Both the position numbers and the translations under genes were made by a program. Below are positions 61,364 through 64,000 of a DNA stretch of 64,000 nucleotides, piece after piece; position 1 is the first letter of the stretch, and each line of letters begins with the position of its first letter. Below the pieces are notes generated by a model that had not been told where the DNA came from, searched no databases, and saw nothing but the letters and a program-made list of their open reading frames with translations. The stretch comes from Mycetocola zhadangensis (GTDB taxonomy: Bacteria; Actinomycetota; Actinomycetes; Actinomycetales; Microbacteriaceae), in NCBI RefSeq assembly GCF_003668565.1, contig NZ_RCWJ01000003.1, positions 62,001-126,000 on the forward strand, written 5' to 3'.

Positions 61364-64000
61364 GGCCTGAGGAACCGTTTCGTGTAGCCATTGACCGTCA
61401 CGTCGATCCAGACCCGCCCATCCACGGGTTGGGCGCTCAGAACACAGGTGTTACCCGTCGCGGTTCCGGTGATCGCCGGGTCGTTGACCGCACCGCAGGC
61501 ATACGTTGCGGGAAGTGCACCGTTGTCCGGGCCCGCTGCCCAACTCCACGTGGTGGAGGCCGCGTCGTACTCCAGGGCGGTCGGGTTCAGTGTGATCGAT
61601 GGTTCAGGTGCGGTGTACACCGCGGAGGGCTGGCCACATGCCCCGCTCCCCCAGACGTTACAGGCGCGCAGCTGGAACGACACGGTTTGGCCGTACGGCA
61701 GCCCAAGGGCATCCCTGGGGTATCCGCTGTTGCCGAACGCACGCCAGTCGTTGGCGCCTGCGAGGCTGACCTGGTAGGTGAACCCGGCCGGCGCGATCGA
61801 AGGGACATAGAAATCGCGCAGCGTGTCTGCGGTGTCGCGGAACTGCATCACGGGATTCGCCGACGGCGCCGGCGGCAGCGGACGGAAGACAGCTGAGGCA
61901 ACGTTGGTGGCCGTGCACCCCGCGCCGTTGTGTCCCCAGACGACGAAGTAGTAGGTCGAGTTCTCATTCGCAAGGTCGGGGAAGGTGTAGCTGGAGGCGC
62001 TCGGAGGCAGCGACACCACCTGGTCGATCGACCCACCGGACGGCTCCGAAACCGTGCCAGGTGCCGGACTCGATACCGTGCACGCGTTCGGCGACACCGA
62101 TGGCGAATTCAACCGGCCGACGAAGTAGCCGCGAATGTCGTCACCGCGCCCATCGAATCCCGACCACGACACCGTCGCCGACCCGCCGACCGCATCGCTC
62201 ACGGCCGAGGCCGAACCGGCGCTCGGCGCTCCGAACGGCTTGCCCTGTCCGCTCGCGCTGTTCCAGGTGGTGAGCGCCGGGTACGCATCATTGCGCGCCG
62301 ACACCGAGAACTGGACGGTGTTTCCGTTGGCCAGGTTTGTCACTCCGACCGAGCACCGTGAAGCGCTGCAGGCTGGGGTGCCCTGCAGGTTTCCCGGAAC
62401 TGTGACGACGTACTCATCGACGGGGCTGCCCTGCCCCGGCCGCGGCACCGCATCCCAGCTCAACATCAGTCCGCCATCAAGCGGCGCAGCCGCCAGGTTG
62501 GTCGGCGCCGCAGGAATCACGTCTGACCAGACCGGCTCACCGAAGCGCACCGGATCTGATGCTCCCCTCGCATTACGGGCAGACACAGCCACCCGAACCG
62601 AGTTGTCCGACCCGTTACCGCCCGTTGCAACGTCACACGTGGTCGACGCGCAGCTCGTCACTCCGAGCGATGTGCCGTTGCTCACCCGGAACAGTTCGAC
62701 GTCGAAGCCGGTGATCGCCGAGTTGTTGGACGCACCGGGCGAGAAGGTGAGGGAGATTCGGCGGTCGGCGAAGCCGGTGACCCGCAGGTTCGACACCGGG
62801 TCCGGCCGATCCTGAACCGAGATTCGCACGGTGCCCCAGGTGTACCGCGCCGGGTCGTCCGTGGCGTCAGCCACCTGGTACTGCAGTGACGTGTCGATCG
62901 CCGCCGCATCGGCAGCGACGCTCACGGTGAGCCGGGACTTGTCAGCACTCGGCACAACCGTGACACCGGCGGGCAGGTTCCCTCCGTCGAGTCCGCGCAC
63001 AGCGACAACCCTCAACGGTGTTCCGGGAAAGGGGTTCGTCGCGCCGTCGTTAGCGAGCACGTCGATCGGCGTTGTCGTTCCCCGCTGGGCAATGGCCGTG
63101 TCGGTTGCCGGAACGGCGAGAGGCCTCGTTGACGGAACAACACCCAGCTGGATGCGCCCAGCAACACCGTCGTTCACAGCGTCACGCACCCCGACCAGGA
63201 TGCTGGGCGTCGACCCGCGCGCGACGTCCGCTCCCGCGGTCACCATCAGCTGCTGCCCGTTGACCGCGACCGTGAATCCAGCCGGGCGTGGGTCGAGCAC
63301 CCGGTACGACAGTTCGTCCAGGTCGTCGGCGTACGGATAGGTGGTGAGCTTCACCAGGTCGATCGTCTTCTCCTGGCCTGGCTCGAAGTCAATCGATCCG
63401 CCAGCGAACACCGGCGGCTGGTTCTCACGGGACGACACCTCGATCGGCAGCACCAGCGTCGCAACGCGCCCGTTGGGGTCCGTCGCACTCTCACCATCCG
63501 TCACCTCAAACGAGATCGATGCTGGCCCGAAGTACAGGTCAGCGCTCGTGAACCGCAGCGTGGTTGCATCAACCACGAGGTCGGCTCCGTTCGAGTGCGT
63601 CGCGCGCACCTTCGCGGCATCGGTCAACCGCACGCTCTTGTTTCCCGTCGCGACCACGTAGTCGTTGAGCGGAATCGTGACCGTTTCACCGCTCACAACC
63701 GAGATCGGCTGAGCACCTGAGCGCAGCTGCGGCAGCGCGTCGTCGAGCCCCGGCACCCAGATGAAGGCGAGCGCGTTCACGGTGGCGTCGTCGGGGTTGC
63801 TCACCTGGAACGGGATGATCTGCGATCGGGCGTCGAGCCGCACCTGCACGCGCTTCGACTTGGTCACCGAGGCGCCGTCGCCGAATCCGGCCGGAATCGA
63901 CACGTCAAGTTCCGAGGCCGGCCCATCTGCCCAGAACACACTCCGCAGAACGTTCACGTCGATCGTTGACCGATCGGCGATGTCATCGATGGTGAGAACG
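61360..64000 (-). CDS. large surface protein with Ig-like and fibronectin type III domains (5' end beyond window)
   Basis: At least 879 residues are encoded here and the frame remains open at the right edge; a GTG at 63957 is inside the repeat region and not a credible start. Cadherin/Ig-like modules come first (PPVFAGGSIDFEPGQEKTI; TPIDVLANDGATNPFPGTPL). At least three FN3-like modules follow, beginning near PDPVSNLRVTGF, PAAPTNLAAAPLDGG and GSASAVSDAVGGSATVSW, and a Cys-containing C-terminal domain. There is no LPXTG or other C-terminal anchor, so anchoring must be N-terminal. It is first known gene of the MoxR-DUF58-TgpA operon and resembles the FN3 protein of the bifidobacterial PFNA cluster. 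Confidence 0.85.
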   Translation of the reverse strand, partial: VLTIDDIADRSTIDVNVLRSVFWADGPASELDVSIPAGFGDGASVTKSKRVQVRLDARSQIIPFQVSNPDDATVNALAFIWVPGLDDALPQLRSGAQPISVVSGETVTIPLNDYVVATGNKSVRLTDAAKVRATHSNGADLVVDATTLRFTSADLYFGPASISFEVTDGESATDPNGRVATLVLPIEVSSRENQPPVFAGGSIDFEPGQEKTIDLVKLTTYPYADDLDELSYRVLDPRPAGFTVAVNGQQLMVTAGADVARGSTPSILVGVRDAVNDGVAGRIQLGVVPSTRPLAVPATDTAIAQRGTTTPIDVLANDGATNPFPGTPLRVVAVRGLDGGNLPAGVTVVPSADKSRLTVSVAADAAAIDTSLQYQVADATDDPARYTWGTVRISVQDRPDPVSNLRVTGFADRRISLTFSPGASNNSAITGFDVELFRVSNGTSLGVTSCASTTCDVATGGNGSDNSVRVAVSARNARGASDPVRFGEPVWSDVIPAAPTNLAAAPLDGGLMLSWDAVPRPGQGSPVDEYVVTVPGNLQGTPACSASRCSVGVTNLANGNTVQFSVSARNDAYPALTTWNSASGQGKPFGAPSAGSASAVSDAVGGSATVSWSGFDGRGDDIRGYFVGRLNSPSVSPNACTVSSPAPGTVSEPSGGSIDQVVSLPPSASSYTFPDLANENSTYYFVVWGHNGAGCTATNVASAVFRPLPPAPSANPVMQFRDTADTLRDFYVPSIAPAGFTYQVSLAGANDWRAFGNSGYPRDALGLPYGQTVSFQLRACNVWGSGACGQPSAVYTAPEPSITLNPTALEYDAASTTWSWAAGPDNGALPATYACGAVNDPAITGTATGNTCVLSAQPVDGRVWIDVTVNGYTKRFLRP

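Noticed and set aside
61360-63957. GTG at 63957 as start of the FN3/Ig protein
   Set aside because: The frame continues in repeat-like protein sequence (IDDIADRSTIDVNVL) to the window edge, so the gene starts further right.

Overview
This 64 kb window is chromosomal DNA from a high-GC Gram-positive actinobacterium, most probably a member of the Microbacteriaceae. The evidence is GC-rich codon usage, many GTG/TTG starts, leaderless-type promoters with a TANNNT box 6-7 nt before the start codon, an acyl-CoA carboxylase set with an epsilon subunit, and a gene order that matches, from memory, the Mycobacterium tuberculosis segment Rv3266c-Rv3319 (rmlD, LCP, purE/purK, gtrA, PH-domain protein, birA, accD5/accE5, maf, accA3, lpdA, PNP/pmmB, add, deoA, cdd, sdhCDAB). 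No rRNA, tRNA, CRISPR array, prophage or insertion sequence was recognised.

Layout. (1) 1-9100: a cell-surface polysaccharide cluster of lower GC, all on +, with three GT2 glycosyltransferases (one GlfT1-like), a sugar epimerase/reductase, UDP-galactopyranose mutase, a Wzm/Wzt-type ABC exporter, RmlD and a GT4 glycosyltransferase. It suggests a galactofuranose/rhamnose-containing wall glycan. (2) 9556-14623: galU, an LCP-family glycopolymer ligase in an operon with purE/purK, gtrA and a PH-domain membrane protein. (3) 14748-19349: a Pr6Pr membrane protein, an inserted proline iminopeptidase, birA, and accD-accE. (4) 19435-19605: a chain of hairpins ending in a terminator, a candidate unannotated RNA. 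(5) 19664-23080: an arsenic-resistance cassette (flavoprotein, arsC, acr3 / divergent arsR). (6) 23137-28136: a two-component system with an extra degenerate kinase-like protein, an RNA methyltransferase and Maf. (7) 28267-34653: the biotin-carboxylase/BCCP alpha subunit, two intergenic repeat arrays around a small membrane protein, a DUF308-lipase fusion and an LpdA-type flavoprotein.

(8) 34817-48680: a nucleoside salvage block. A BMP-type lipoprotein and ABC transporter import nucleosides. Cdd, Add, DeoA, PNP and a nucleoside hydrolase degrade them, and a phosphosugar mutase translationally coupled to PNP may feed ribose-1-phosphate into central metabolism. PTS EIIA and EIIB without an EIIC, and a DUF559 nuclease flanked by repeats, lie inside it. 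(9) 48942-54673: a stand-alone 5'-3' exonuclease, mannose-1-phosphate guanylyltransferase and sdhCDAB with a DtxR-like box upstream. (10) 54943-64000: PTS enzyme I, then a minus-strand operon of a large Ig/FN3 surface protein (running off the right edge), MoxR ATPase, DUF58 protein and a TgpA-like membrane transglutaminase whose catalytic Cys and His both appear to be replaced.

The most interesting items are the multi-hairpin RNA candidate, the inactivated transglutaminase in a MoxR-DUF58 surface-protein operon, the duplicated birA tail flanking an inserted peptidase gene, three families of intergenic repeats that share a 30-31 bp period, and the DtxR-like site before sdhCDAB.
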